The notes beneath the pieces were generated by a model. That model was not told the origin of the DNA, did no database searches, and saw only the letters and a list, made by a program, of their open reading frames with translations. The translations under genes were made by a program, and so were the position numbers. This document shows, piece after piece, positions 44,650-53,239 of a stretch of DNA of 64,000 nt. Source of the DNA: Bog-756 sp963824645 (GTDB taxonomy: Bacteria; Actinomycetota; Acidimicrobiia; Acidimicrobiales; RAAP-2); NCBI GenBank assembly GCA_963824645.1, contig CAWGQC010000003.1:186001-250000 (forward strand). Direction: 5' to 3'. Each line of letters starts with the position of its first letter. Position 1 is the first letter of the stretch.

Positions 44650-46617
44650 ATGTCAGATGCAACAACCGGCCGGCCGGCCGATGGTCCGGCCACTCCGACC
44701 ACCGTCTCTACGCCCCCGTCGGGCGACGCCGGGTCCGCTCCACCGGGTAACGGCTCGGGTGAGCTGAGCCGGGACGACACAGCCGGGGGCGGTACACCGG
44801 CGGCTTCCGGCCGGGAACAGCCGGCCGGCGCCGGCCAGGGCCGCCGCCGACGCGGTTCCCGGGGGGGCCGCGGCCGGAGCCGCACCGGACCGGGCGGCTC
44901 CGCGTCGACCGCCACCGACCTCCACGATGGAGCCGTGGCCTCCGACGAAGGCGGACCTGGACGTTCCGACGGCCCGGCTGTGTCCGCCAACCGTGCGGAC
45001 GATGGAGAGGGGGCCGTATCGGCCCCCCCGGTGGTGACCGCCCGCGCCCCCCGACCGGTCCCCGAACGTCCCAAGATCGGCGACAGCCGTCCCGCACCCC
45101 CCGTACCACCCGTGGCCACTCCGGACACCAACGGGGGAGGCCCACCGGCCGGCGGTCGAGCCGGTACGTCCCGGGGCGAGGGCCGGACCGGCGGTGGGGG
45201 ATCCACCCGTTCACGGGGCCGGGGTGGCTCGGCTGGAGCCGCCGCCGCCGCCGCCCCCACGCCGTCCGGTGGCCCCAAGTCGGCGCCCGGGTCGTCGCCG
45301 CGGGGCGAGGGTCGTCGTGGCGGGCGCGAACGTCGGGGCAAGGCGGTCGGTCGCTACATGATCTGCGTGCACGTCCGTCCGGAGACCACCCAGATCGCCC
45401 TGCTGGAAGGGCGGACGCTGGTCGAGCACTACATCTCGCGGGCCTCCGACGACGCCACCCAGATCGACGGCAACATCTACCGGGGTCGTGTCCAGAACGT
45501 GCTGCCCGGAATGGAGGCGGCCTTCATCGACATCGGTACCCCCAAGAACGCCGTGCTCTACCACGGCGACGTGCGCTACGACACCGATGACGTGGAGTCC
45601 GGCGGCTCGGCCGGCCAACCCCGCATCGAACAGCTTCTCCGGCCGGGCCAGACCATCCTGTGCCAGGTGACCAAGAACCCCATCGGCGCCAAAGGGGCCC
45701 GCCTGACCCAGGAAGTGTCCCTGCCCGGCCGATTCGTCGTGCTCGTCCCCAACAGCAACGCCTACGGCATCTCCAAGCGTCTCGACGACGCCGAGCGCAA
45801 GCGGCTGCGTCGTATCGTCGACTCCGTCCGGCCCGAGGGTCACGGCCTCATCGTGCGGACGGCCGCCGCCGGGGCTAGTGCCGAGGAGTTGGGCCACGAT
45901 GTCAACCGTCTGGTCGAACAATGGTCGGCCATCGCCGCCGCTGCCGGCAAGGGACAGGGTCCCGCCCTGCTCTACCGGGAGCCGGCCATCACCGTCCGGG
46001 TCATCCGTGAGGAGCTCAATCGGGAGTACCGGGCGGTGGTCATCGACGACCTGGACCTCTACGAACAGGTCCGCGACTACGTGGGCGCCGTCAATCCGGA
46101 GTTGGCCGACAGGGTCGAGTACTTCGATCCCGAAGTCGAGCCGCTACCCGTGTTCGAGCGGTACCACGTCCACGAACAGCTGCACAAAGCTCTCGATGGC
46201 AAGGTCTTCCTCCCTTCCGGGGGGTCACTGGTGATCGACCGCACCGAGGCCCTCACCGTCATCGACGTCAACACCGGCAAGAACGTGGGGACGACCAACC
46301 TCGAGGAGACGGTCTACCGGAACAACCTGGAGGCGGCCGAGGAGGTCGCCCGCCAGCTCCGGTTGCGGGATATCGGGGGGATCATCGTCATCGACTTCAT
46401 CGACATGGAGATCCGGGAGAACCGCGACAAGGTGGGCAGTGCCCTGCGATCAGCCCTGGCCAGAGACAAGACCCGCACCCAGGTCTTCGACATCTCCGAG
46501 CTCGGTCTGGTGGAGATGACCCGCAAGCGGGTGTCCGAAGGGCTCATCGAGTCGATGTCGACCACCTGCGAGGTCTGTGAGGGTCGCGGCATCATCCTCG
46601 ACGACCCGGAGCTCTAG
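44650..46617 (+). CDS. Ribonuclease E/G with a long N-terminal disordered region
   Basis: A 655-residue RNase E/G. The first 230 residues are low-complexity Gly/Arg/Ser/Pro/Thr (for example GQGRRRRGSRGGRGRSR), typical of actinobacterial RNase E arms that condense with RNA. The S1 domain follows (about 234-330; YRGRVQNVLPGMEAAFIDIG), then the catalytic domain with metal-binding Asp residues in IDVNTGKN (about 539) and IDFIDME (about 582-585), and the CEVC zinc link near the C-terminus. It precedes rplU, as in many bacteria. AAAGGGAAA 4 nt before ATG 44650 sets the start. Confidence 0.92.
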   Translation: MSDATTGRPADGPATPTTVSTPPSGDAGSAPPGNGSGELSRDDTAGGGTPAASGREQPAGAGQGRRRRGSRGGRGRSRTGPGGSASTATDLHDGAVASDEGGPGRSDGPAVSANRADDGEGAVSAPPVVTARAPRPVPERPKIGDSRPAPPVPPVATPDTNGGGPPAGGRAGTSRGEGRTGGGGSTRSRGRGGSAGAAAAAAPTPSGGPKSAPGSSPRGEGRRGGRERRGKAVGRYMICVHVRPETTQIALLEGRTLVEHYISRASDDATQIDGNIYRGRVQNVLPGMEAAFIDIGTPKNAVLYHGDVRYDTDDVESGGSAGQPRIEQLLRPGQTILCQVTKNPIGAKGARLTQEVSLPGRFVVLVPNSNAYGISKRLDDAERKRLRRIVDSVRPEGHGLIVRTAAAGASAEELGHDVNRLVEQWSAIAAAAGKGQGPALLYREPAITVRVIREELNREYRAVVIDDLDLYEQVRDYVGAVNPELADRVEYFDPEVEPLPVFERYHVHEQLHKALDGKVFLPSGGSLVIDRTEALTVIDVNTGKNVGTTNLEETVYRNNLEAAEEVARQLRLRDIGGIIVIDFIDMEIRENRDKVGSALRSALARDKTRTQVFDISELGLVEMTRKRVSEGLIESMSTTCEVCEGRGIILDDPEL

Positions 46618-46628
46618 ATCCACTGGTG

Positions 46629-46634
46629 TAGGAT
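46629..46634 (+). promoter_or_regulatory. -10 element, leaderless start of rplU
   Basis: TAGGAT, 9 nt before ATG 46644. Confidence 0.55.
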
Positions 46635-46643
46635 CTCCTCCTT

Positions 46644-46958
46644 ATGTACGCCGTCATCAAAACCGGAGGCAAACAGGAGCGGGTGGCCGAAGGCCAGACG
46701 CTTCGGGTGGAGCTGCTCGGAGAAGCGCCCGGGGCGGAGGTTTCCTTCACCCCGGTTCTGGTGGTGGACGGCGAGACCGTCCTGGCCACGCCGTCACAGC
46801 TGGCCGGGTCCTCGGTTACCGCCACCGTGGTGGGGGAGGAGCTCGGACCCAAGGTGCGCGGCTTCACCTACAAGAACAAGTCCAACCAGAGCACCCGCTG
46901 GGGCCATCGCCAGCGCTACTCGACCATCGCCATCACCTCGATCAGCGCCGCCGGCTAA
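46644..46958 (+). CDS. rplU: 50S ribosomal protein L21
   Basis: A 104-residue L21: MYAVIKTGGKQERVAEGQ and the C-terminal KNKSNQSTRWGHRQRYSTIAI motif. It binds 23S rRNA at the exit side of the subunit. The neighbour is rpmA, the conserved order. Confidence 0.96.
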   Translation: MYAVIKTGGKQERVAEGQTLRVELLGEAPGAEVSFTPVLVVDGETVLATPSQLAGSSVTATVVGEELGPKVRGFTYKNKSNQSTRWGHRQRYSTIAITSISAAG

Positions 46959-47017
46959 TCGGCCCGCAGCGGGAACGCATCCGGCCGACCGGCCAGTGGA
47001 ACACAGGAGTCATCACC

Positions 47018-47272
47018 ATGTCCAAGACCAAAGGCGGCGGGTCCACCCGCAACGGCCGGGATTCCAACGCACAGAGGCTGGGGGTCAAGGCCTTCGGCGG
47101 GACCACCGTGCGGGCCGGAGCCATCCTGGTCCGCCAGCGGGGGACCAGGTTCCACCCCGGTGAGAATGTGGGCCTGGGTGGCGACGACACCCTCTTCGCT
47201 CTGGCTGACGGCACCGTCCGTTTTGCCAGCCGCAAGGGTCGCAAACTGGTCGACGTGGTGGCCGCCGACTAG
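47018..47272 (+). CDS. rpmA: 50S ribosomal protein L27
   Basis: An 84-residue L27. It starts MSKTKGGGSTRNGRDSNAQR, the canonical N-terminus that reaches the peptidyl transferase centre. AGGAG lies 8 nt before ATG 47018. It is followed by a divergent set of cell-cycle and translation GTPase genes. Confidence 0.96.
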   Translation: MSKTKGGGSTRNGRDSNAQRLGVKAFGGTTVRAGAILVRQRGTRFHPGENVGLGGDDTLFALADGTVRFASRKGRKLVDVVAAD

Positions 47273-47315
47273 CTGGTCGGTCCGACGCCGGCATCCCGCC
47301 GGCGGCGGCAAACGG

Positions 47316-47321
47316 TACGCT
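47316..47321 (+). promoter_or_regulatory. -10 element before the tyrosine phosphatase gene
   Basis: TACGCT, 8 nt before ATG 47330. Confidence 0.5.
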
Positions 47322-47329
47322 CCGAACCC

Positions 47330-48115
47330 ATGTCCGCATCCGGCAGCGTTGCCAACATCGTCGACGGGGACGATCCCGTCCGCCATCTGGTCTTCGACGG
47401 ATGTGTCAACTTCCGTGACCTGGGCGGCTACCGGACCGGCGATGGACACCGCATCGCCTGGCGCCGTCTGTTCCGGGCCGACGGCCTGCATCGCCTGACC
47501 GCGGAGGACGACGCCCGCCTGTTCCAGCTGGGCCTGGCCACCGTGGTCGACCTGCGCACGGTCGACGAGGCCGAACAGCGCGGTCGGTTCCCGGCCGATC
47601 GCGTACCGGTGCGCTACGTGCACCTCCCCCTCATGGACATCCTTCCGGCCACCGAAGAGCTGCCCTCGTGGCGGGAGGCGTCCTACGTGGCCCGTCGCTA
47701 TGCCTACATGGTGTCGGAAGCCGCCCCTGCCCTGGCTCGGGCCATCGAGGTGCTGGCCGCCCCCGATGCCCTGCCGGCGGTCTTCCACTGCAGCGCCGGC
47801 AAGGACCGAACGGGGGTTCTTTCTGCTCTGCTCCTGGCCTTTCTGGGCGTGCCCGATGAGACCATCGTCGACGACTACGCCCTCAGCGGGGCGGCCATGG
47901 CCGACTTGCTGGAGCATCTCAAGGCCGAGTACCCCGATGCCGCCGACGCGGTGGAGGAGCATGCCCCGGCCATTCTGCGGGTCATGCCCGAATCGATGGA
48001 GGAGTTCATCACCCAGATGCGAGGGACCTACGAGAGCTTTGACGCACTGGCCCAATGGCTCGGGGTAGCCGACGCGGTGGACCAGCTGCGCCGGACGTTG
48101 CTCATCCCCGCCTGA
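47330..48115 (+). CDS. Tyrosine-protein phosphatase (PtpB/COG2365-like)
   Basis: A 261-residue dual-specificity-type phosphatase. The P-loop HCSAGKDRTG supplies Cys and Arg, and the N-terminal NFRDLGGYRTGDG motif and DLRTVDEAE segment match the PtpB branch. The late LLEHLKAEYP region is helical. It probably dephosphorylates phosphotyrosine or phosphoinositide-like substrates. Genes for a matching tyrosine kinase are not in the window. Confidence 0.88.
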   Translation: MSASGSVANIVDGDDPVRHLVFDGCVNFRDLGGYRTGDGHRIAWRRLFRADGLHRLTAEDDARLFQLGLATVVDLRTVDEAEQRGRFPADRVPVRYVHLPLMDILPATEELPSWREASYVARRYAYMVSEAAPALARAIEVLAAPDALPAVFHCSAGKDRTGVLSALLLAFLGVPDETIVDDYALSGAAMADLLEHLKAEYPDAADAVEEHAPAILRVMPESMEEFITQMRGTYESFDALAQWLGVADAVDQLRRTLLIPA

Positions 48116-48150
48116 GGCGACGGCTCTCGGGGCCGCTCACGCTCCATCGG

Positions 48151-48156
48151 TAGGAT
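48151..48156 (+). promoter_or_regulatory. -10 element, leaderless start of obgE
   Basis: TAGGAT, 7 nt before ATG 48164. Confidence 0.6.
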
Positions 48157-48163
48157 CGATCAC

Positions 48164-49510
48164 ATGGCCGGGTTCGTCGATGAGGCACAGCTCCACGTGA
48201 AAGCCGGCGACGGAGGGGCGGGGGCGGTGGCTTTCCGGCGGGAGGCGCACGTGGACCGGGGGGGACCCGACGGGGGAGACGGGGGCCACGGCGGCAGCGT
48301 GTGGTTGGTGGCAACGACCAATCAGTCCTCGCTGCTGGCCTTCCGTGACCATCCCCATCGACGCGGCGGTGACGGCGGTCACGGCGGGGGCAAGAAGAAG
48401 CACGGTGCCCGGGGCGCCGATCTCGAGGTGCCGGTGCCGGTGGGCACCCGGGCCCGGGCGTCCGACGGGTCGCTCCTGGTCGACCTGGTCCACGCCGGTG
48501 ACCGGTGGTTGGCCGGTGAAGGCGGGCGAGGGGGGAGGGGGAATGCCAGCTTCCTCTCCAACCGGCGTCGCGCCCCTACCTTCGCCGAGCAGGGGGAGAA
48601 GGGCCACGAGCAGTGGTACGACCTGGAGTTGGCCCTGGTGGCCGACGTGGCCCTGGTGGGGTTCCCCAATGTCGGCAAGTCCACGCTCATCTCCCGGATT
48701 TCGGCCGCCACCCCCAAGATCGCCGACTATCCATTCACCACCCTCGAGCCGCACCTGGGAGTGGTCCGGGCCGACGATGGCGCTGATTTCACCGTGGCCG
48801 ACATCCCCGGTCTGGTGGAAGGGGCCGCCGAGGGCAAAGGGCTCGGCCACCGGTTCCTCCGGCACATCACCCGGGCCCGGGCGCTGGTGATCATGGTGGA
48901 GCTCGATCCGGTGACCGGGATCGACCCCGATGAACAACAGCGCGTCCTGGTCGACGAGCTACGTCGCTACCAACCGGGTCTGGTCGATCGGCCACGCCTG
49001 GTGGTCGGGACCAAGGTCGATGTGCTCTCCGGCAGAACGCCTGGGGGCGGCACCGATGGCACCGACGGCACCGATGGCACCGACGGGAACGGCACCGGGG
49101 CGGGGACCGATATCGACATCTCAGCCGTGACCGGCCAGGGGATCACTCAGCTGGTGGGGAGGCTGGCCGTTCTGGTGGCGTCGGCTCGGGCGGCCGAGCC
49201 GATCGATGAAGGGACCGTGGTCATCCACCGCCCGGCGGCCGAAGGGTTCACCGTCGTGCGCATCGGCGAGGGGGCCTTCCGGGTGGAGGGCCGGGTGGCC
49301 GAGCGAGCCGTGGCTCTCAATGATCTGACCTCCGACGAGGCCGCCGATTACGTGCAGAGAAGATTGCGGCGCATCGGTGTCGACCGGGCCCTGGCCCGAG
49401 CCGGTGCTCGCGACGGTGACGTGGTCCACATCGGCGATCTCGCCTTCGAGTGGACCCGAGACCAACCGGAGTACACCGGCAACGGCGGCGGCCGCCGCCG
49501 CCGATCGTGA
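48164..49510 (+). CDS. obgE: GTPase ObgE/CgtA
   Basis: The protein has 448 residues. The glycine-rich Obg domain (about 1-158; VKAGDGGAGAVAFRREAHV) is followed by the G domain with G1 GFPNVGKST (about 166-174), G3 ADIPGLVEGA, and G4/G5 TKVDV / SAVTG, and an OCT-type C-terminal domain (about 350-430). A TDG-repeat insertion sits between G4 and G5 (see 49052-49087). ObgE acts in 50S assembly and stress responses. The gene ends with a GTGA overlap into proB. Confidence 0.95.
   Translation: MAGFVDEAQLHVKAGDGGAGAVAFRREAHVDRGGPDGGDGGHGGSVWLVATTNQSSLLAFRDHPHRRGGDGGHGGGKKKHGARGADLEVPVPVGTRARASDGSLLVDLVHAGDRWLAGEGGRGGRGNASFLSNRRRAPTFAEQGEKGHEQWYDLELALVADVALVGFPNVGKSTLISRISAATPKIADYPFTTLEPHLGVVRADDGADFTVADIPGLVEGAAEGKGLGHRFLRHITRARALVIMVELDPVTGIDPDEQQRVLVDELRRYQPGLVDRPRLVVGTKVDVLSGRTPGGGTDGTDGTDGTDGNGTGAGTDIDISAVTGQGITQLVGRLAVLVASARAAEPIDEGTVVIHRPAAEGFTVVRIGEGAFRVEGRVAERAVALNDLTSDEAADYVQRRLRRIGVDRALARAGARDGDVVHIGDLAFEWTRDQPEYTGNGGGRRRRS
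49052..49087 (+). repeat. 9-bp tandem repeat inside obgE
   Basis: Four 9-bp units (ACCGATGGC/ACCGACGGC alternating) encode Thr-Asp-Gly repeats between the G4 and G5 motifs of the ObgE G domain. In-frame unit changes would alter loop length. Confidence 0.75.
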
Positions 49511-50634
49511 CCGTGGAGGGGTCCCGCCCCGTCGCCGCCAAGCGGACGGTGGTGGTCAAGATCGGGTCATCCTCGGTCACCACCGAGTCGGGGCGGGTGG
49601 ACACCGCCGCCATCGACAAACTGGCCGACGAGGTGGGTGAGGCCCGCGCCGCCGGCATCCGGGTGGTGGTGGTCACTTCGGGGGCGGTCGCCGCCGGATG
49701 GACCTCACTGGCTCCCGACCAACCGCGCCCCTCGGACCTGGCCACACTGCAGGCGGTGGCGGCGGTGGGCCAGCACCGGTTGATGCAGGTGTGGTCGGAC
49801 GCCCTGGAGAAGGGTGGCCTGATGGCCGGCCAAGTGCTGCTGGCACCGCTCGATTTTGTTCATCGCAGCCAGTACCTCCACGCCCGTCAGACCCTGGTCC
49901 GACTGCTTGACCTCGGCGTGGTCCCGGTGGTCAACGAGAACGACGCCGTGGCCGACGAGGGCATCCGGTTCGGGGACAATGACCGGCTGGCTGCACTGGT
50001 GGCTCATCTGGTTCGGGCCGACCTGCTGGTCCTGTTGACCGACACCGCCGGGCTCTTCACGGAGGACCCGCGGCGAACCCGTGGCGGCTCGCTCATCGAG
50101 GAGGTGGTCGAGATCGATCAAGAGCTCGAGCGCATCGCCGGAGGCCCCGGCACCCAAGTCGGGAGCGGAGGCATGGGTACCAAACTGGCGGCGGCCAAAA
50201 TCGCGGTGTGGTCGGGGGTGGAAGCCGTCATCGCCGACGCCGCCCGCCCCGGCGTCCTGGCCGAGGTCGTCGGATCGGCTCCCGGGGTCGGAACCCGGTT
50301 TCGCCCCCACGACCGCCGCTTGCCGGCCCGCAAGCTGTGGATCGCCTTTGCCATCGGGTCGTCGGGGACGGTCGTGGTGGATGACGGGGCCCGCCATGCT
50401 CTGGTCGATCGGGGCCGATCGCTGCTCATCGCCGGGGTGCTCTCGGCCCGGGGCCGATTCATGGTGGACGACGCCGTGGAGATCGCCGGTCCGGACGGTG
50501 CCATCTTCGCCAAGGGTCTCGTCCAGCTGGATTCGTCCCAGGTCAACACCTGGGCCGGCCGCCGATCCGACGGGCTGCCGGAGAATGTGCCCCCGGAGGT
50601 GGTCCATCGAGATGACCTGGTGGTGCTGGACTGA
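49507..50634 (+). CDS. proB: Glutamate 5-kinase
   Basis: A 375-residue proB with an amino-acid kinase domain (VVVKIGSSSV, VVVVTSGAVAAG, NENDAVAD, GTGG-like GGMGTKLAAAKIA) and a C-terminal PUA domain (about 290-375; ARKLWIAFAI). It catalyses the first step of proline synthesis. The GTG start overlaps the obgE stop. ProA is next, but separated by a 400-bp gap with repeats. Confidence 0.95.
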   Translation: MTVEGSRPVAAKRTVVVKIGSSSVTTESGRVDTAAIDKLADEVGEARAAGIRVVVVTSGAVAAGWTSLAPDQPRPSDLATLQAVAAVGQHRLMQVWSDALEKGGLMAGQVLLAPLDFVHRSQYLHARQTLVRLLDLGVVPVVNENDAVADEGIRFGDNDRLAALVAHLVRADLLVLLTDTAGLFTEDPRRTRGGSLIEEVVEIDQELERIAGGPGTQVGSGGMGTKLAAAKIAVWSGVEAVIADAARPGVLAEVVGSAPGVGTRFRPHDRRLPARKLWIAFAIGSSGTVVVDDGARHALVDRGRSLLIAGVLSARGRFMVDDAVEIAGPDGAIFAKGLVQLDSSQVNTWAGRRSDGLPENVPPEVVHRDDLVVLD

Positions 50635-50679
50635 GGGCCGGCCGCAGACTTAGGCCCCTCGTCTGGTCTGACCGGGGAC

Positions 50680-50710
50680 GGCCCTCTGCTCCCGAAGGAG
50701 GAGCAGGGCC
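50680..50710 (+). terminator. Hairpin after proB
   Basis: GGCCCTCTGCTCC and GGAGGAGCAGGGCC form a long, slightly bulged stem about 46 nt after the proB stop. No T tract follows; a second 9-bp stem (TCGAATCCG/CGGATTCGA, 50711-50754) is adjacent. Confidence 0.5.
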
Positions 50711-50795
50711 TCGAATCCGGAGCGGAGCGGCGGGTCTCTACTCAACGGATTCGAACGCCTTCAATCATGTCCACCCAACCAGCCCACCAAACACA

Positions 50796-50855
50796 TTTTT
50801 CAAAAGTGGCCTGAATTATCGGGTGTAAGCGGTAAATTGCCCAGTTTTTGAAAAA
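50796..50855. repeat. AT-rich inverted repeat in the proB-proA gap
   Basis: TTTTTCAAAA (50796-50805) and TTTTGAAAAA (50846-50855) are perfect inverted copies. A bulged extension (GTGG / CCAG) lengthens the stem to about 14 bp. The 40-nt spacer is also AT-rich, unlike the flanking chromosome. Confidence 0.6.
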
Positions 50856-50882
50856 AAGATACCCGCCGGCCTTCTCCTGGAA

Positions 50883-50950
50883 GCCCGGGGCGTCCGTCGT
50901 TGAGGGCCAGGGCGCCTCTTCTCGAAGGCCGGGGCGTCCCTCTCCGTGAG
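50883..50950 (+). repeat. Three imperfect 22-bp direct repeats upstream of proA
   Basis: Copies start at 50883 (GCCCGGGGCGTCCGTCGTTGAG to 50904), 50905 and 50927, with a shared GG(C/G)C-GGGCG core. Their period is 22 bp, the same as the array at 16895. Confidence 0.5.
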
Positions 50951-51024
50951 CTGGGCCATCCCGTTTCCCCCGGACCGGCCCTGGTGGCCAGGCTCCCGGC
51001 GCCGGGGAGGCGGAAACGACAAAG

Positions 51025-51030
51025 TACGCT
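51025..51030 (+). promoter_or_regulatory. -10 element, leaderless start of proA
   Basis: TACGCT, 6 nt before GTG 51037. Confidence 0.6.
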
Positions 51031-51036
51031 GACACG

Positions 51037-52293
51037 GTGGAAACCGCATCCGTTCCCTCGATGGTCGAGCTCGGCCACCGCGCTCGTAAGGCCAGCCGGG
51101 TGTTGGCCCGGACCTCCTCGGCGGCCCGCAACGAGGCTCTTCTCCACGCCGCTGAGCTGCTCGAACAGCGGGTCGAGAACATCCTGGCGGCCAACGCCGA
51201 CGATGTGGCCCGGGCCGACCGGGCCGGAGCCGATGACACCACCATGGACCGTCTCCGGCTCGACCGGGCCCGGGTGGCGAGCATGGCCGGAGGGCTTCGC
51301 CAGGTGGCGGCCCTTCCCGATCCGGTCGGTCAGGTGGTCGACGGCTGGGTGCGTCCGAACGGGCTGTCGGTGCGGCGGGTCCGGGTTCCTCTGGGGGTGA
51401 TCGGCGTCATCTACGAGAACCGTCCCAACGTGACCAGCGATGCCGCCGGAATCTGCCTCAAGTCGGGCAATGCCGCCCTCCTGCGGGGGTCCTCGTCGGC
51501 CCTGGCCACCAACGGGGTCATCGCCGGTGCCCTTCGGGACGGGCTGGAGAAGGCCGGTGTGCCGGCCGACTCAGTGGTGCTGATCGAGGAGACCAGCCGG
51601 GCCTCGGCCGTCGCCTTCATGCAGCTCGAGGGCCTCATCGACTGCCTCATACCCCGCGGCGGCCCCTCCTTGGTGGCATCGGTGCGGGAGAACGCCCGGG
51701 TGCCGTTCGTCATCGACGGAGCCGGCAACTGCCACGTCTATGTGGACCGGGCTGCCGATCTGGCCATGGCCGAGTCGATCGTCGTCAATGCCAAGACTCA
51801 TCGTCCGGGCGTGTGCAACAGCGCGGAGAGCCTTCTGGTCCACCGGAACGTGGCCAACGCCTTTCTGCCCCGGGTGGCCGCATCACTGGTGGGCGTGACC
51901 CTGGTCGGCGACGGTGCCGCTCGGGCCATCCTGCCCGGAGTGGGGGCGGCCAGCGACGAGGACTTCGCTACCGAGTTCCTCGACCTGACTCTGGCGGTGG
52001 CGGTGGTCGACGACCTGGATGCCGCCATCGACCACATCGCCCGCTTCGGGTCGGGTCACTCGGAGGCCATCGTGACCGCCGATCTGGCCGCGGCCAACCG
52101 TTTCACCACCGAGGTGGACGCGGCCGCCGTGCTGGTCAATGCCTCCACCCGTTTCATCGACGGGGAGCAGCTGGGCCTCGGCGCCGAGATCGGCATCTCC
52201 ACCCAGAAATTGCACGCCCGCGGTCCGATGGGTGTGACCGAGCTGACCTCGGTCAAGTACGTGGTCACCGGGGACGGGCAGGTGCGTCCATGA
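51037..52293 (+). CDS. proA: Gamma-glutamyl phosphate reductase
   Basis: A 418-residue aldehyde-dehydrogenase-fold enzyme. The VPLGVIGVIYENRPNVT motif, the catalytic Cys in THRPGVCNSAE and the TEVDAAAVLVNASTRF segment are typical of ProA. It makes glutamate-5-semialdehyde in proline synthesis. Its TGA overlaps the ATG of the MoxR gene. Confidence 0.96.
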   Translation: METASVPSMVELGHRARKASRVLARTSSAARNEALLHAAELLEQRVENILAANADDVARADRAGADDTTMDRLRLDRARVASMAGGLRQVAALPDPVGQVVDGWVRPNGLSVRRVRVPLGVIGVIYENRPNVTSDAAGICLKSGNAALLRGSSSALATNGVIAGALRDGLEKAGVPADSVVLIEETSRASAVAFMQLEGLIDCLIPRGGPSLVASVRENARVPFVIDGAGNCHVYVDRAADLAMAESIVVNAKTHRPGVCNSAESLLVHRNVANAFLPRVAASLVGVTLVGDGAARAILPGVGAASDEDFATEFLDLTLAVAVVDDLDAAIDHIARFGSGHSEAIVTADLAAANRFTTEVDAAAVLVNASTRFIDGEQLGLGAEIGISTQKLHARGPMGVTELTSVKYVVTGDGQVRP

Positions 52294-53225
52294 CCGAAGT
52301 CACTGATCCCCTCGATCCGGTCGAGCGGATCCACTCCGGGTTTCCGGTGGCCGGCGCCCCCCGCTTCGCGTCCATCGACGGGGTGCGCCAGGGCCTGGCC
52401 GACGTGCACTACCTGGCCGACGATGGTATCGCCGGCGTCGTCTTCCTGGCCGATCGACTGGCCAAGCCGGTGCTGGTCGAGGGTCCGGCCGGAACCGGAA
52501 AGACCGAGCTGGCCAAATCGGTGGCCCTCCTCACCGGGAGTCGGCTCATCCGGTTGCAGTGCTACGAGGGCCTCGACGAGTCCAAGGCCCTGTACGAGTG
52601 GAACTACAAAAAGCAGCTGCTCCGGATCCAGGCCGATTCGGGATCGTCGTGGCAGGACCTCGAAGAAGACATCTTCTCCGAGGAGTTCCTCCTGACCCGG
52701 CCACTGCTGGAAGCCATCCGCTCGCCCGAGCCGGTGGTGCTCCTGGTCGACGAAGTCGACCGGGTCGAGCTGGAGACCGAGGCCCTCCTGTTGGAGATCC
52801 TGTCGGAGTACCAGGTCTCGATCCCGGAGTTGGGCACGGTGCGGGCCACACAGATCCCCTTGGTCTTCCTCACATCCAACAACACGCGGGAGCTGTCGGA
52901 GGCCCTCAAGCGCCGCTGTCTGTACCTGCACATCGACTATCCGCAGCTCGATCGGGAGCGGGCCATCATCGAGACCCGGGTGCCCGGCATCAGTCAGGCC
53001 CTGGCCGATCAGGTGGCCCGGATCGTCCGTTCCATCCGTACCCTGGACCTGAAGAAGGACCCGTCGGTGTCGGAGACCCTCGACTGGGCGCGGACCCTGG
53101 TGGTACTGGGGGTGGAGTCGATCGATGCCGAGCAGGCCCGCGACACCCTCCACATCCTGTTGAAGTACCAATCAGACATCGAACGGACGGCTAAGGAGCT
53201 GGCCGGGGTCGAGATCCCGGACTGA
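52290..53225 (+). CDS. MoxR-family AAA+ ATPase
   Basis: The ATPase has 311 residues. Walker A GPAGTGKTEL (about 64-73), Walker B VVLLVDEVDRVE, and a sensor-1 FLTSNNTRELSEAL segment define a MoxR-type AAA+. MoxR ATPases act with a VWA partner to assemble or activate metalloenzymes. The next gene supplies that VWA/CoxE-like partner. It starts with an ATGA overlap on proA. Confidence 0.93.
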   Translation: MTEVTDPLDPVERIHSGFPVAGAPRFASIDGVRQGLADVHYLADDGIAGVVFLADRLAKPVLVEGPAGTGKTELAKSVALLTGSRLIRLQCYEGLDESKALYEWNYKKQLLRIQADSGSSWQDLEEDIFSEEFLLTRPLLEAIRSPEPVVLLVDEVDRVELETEALLLEILSEYQVSIPELGTVRATQIPLVFLTSNNTRELSEALKRRCLYLHIDYPQLDRERAIIETRVPGISQALADQVARIVRSIRTLDLKKDPSVSETLDWARTLVVLGVESIDAEQARDTLHILLKYQSDIERTAKELAGVEIPD

Positions 53226-53239
53226 GCACCGCACCGGTC

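Larger units (their letters stand above)
50635..51036. other. 402-bp proB-proA gap rich in repeats
   Basis: No credible gene. From left to right it holds a hairpin (50680-50710), a second hairpin (50711-50754), a 10-bp inverted repeat enclosing an AT-rich stretch (50796-50855), three 22-bp direct repeats (50883-50950) and the -10 element of proA. The open frames on the minus strand across it are arginine-rich artefacts. Confidence 0.6.

Noticed and set aside
50742..51284. Minus-strand frames across the proB-proA gap and the proA start
   Set aside because: Compositionally biased, no start signals, overlapping an essential gene; treated as artefacts.
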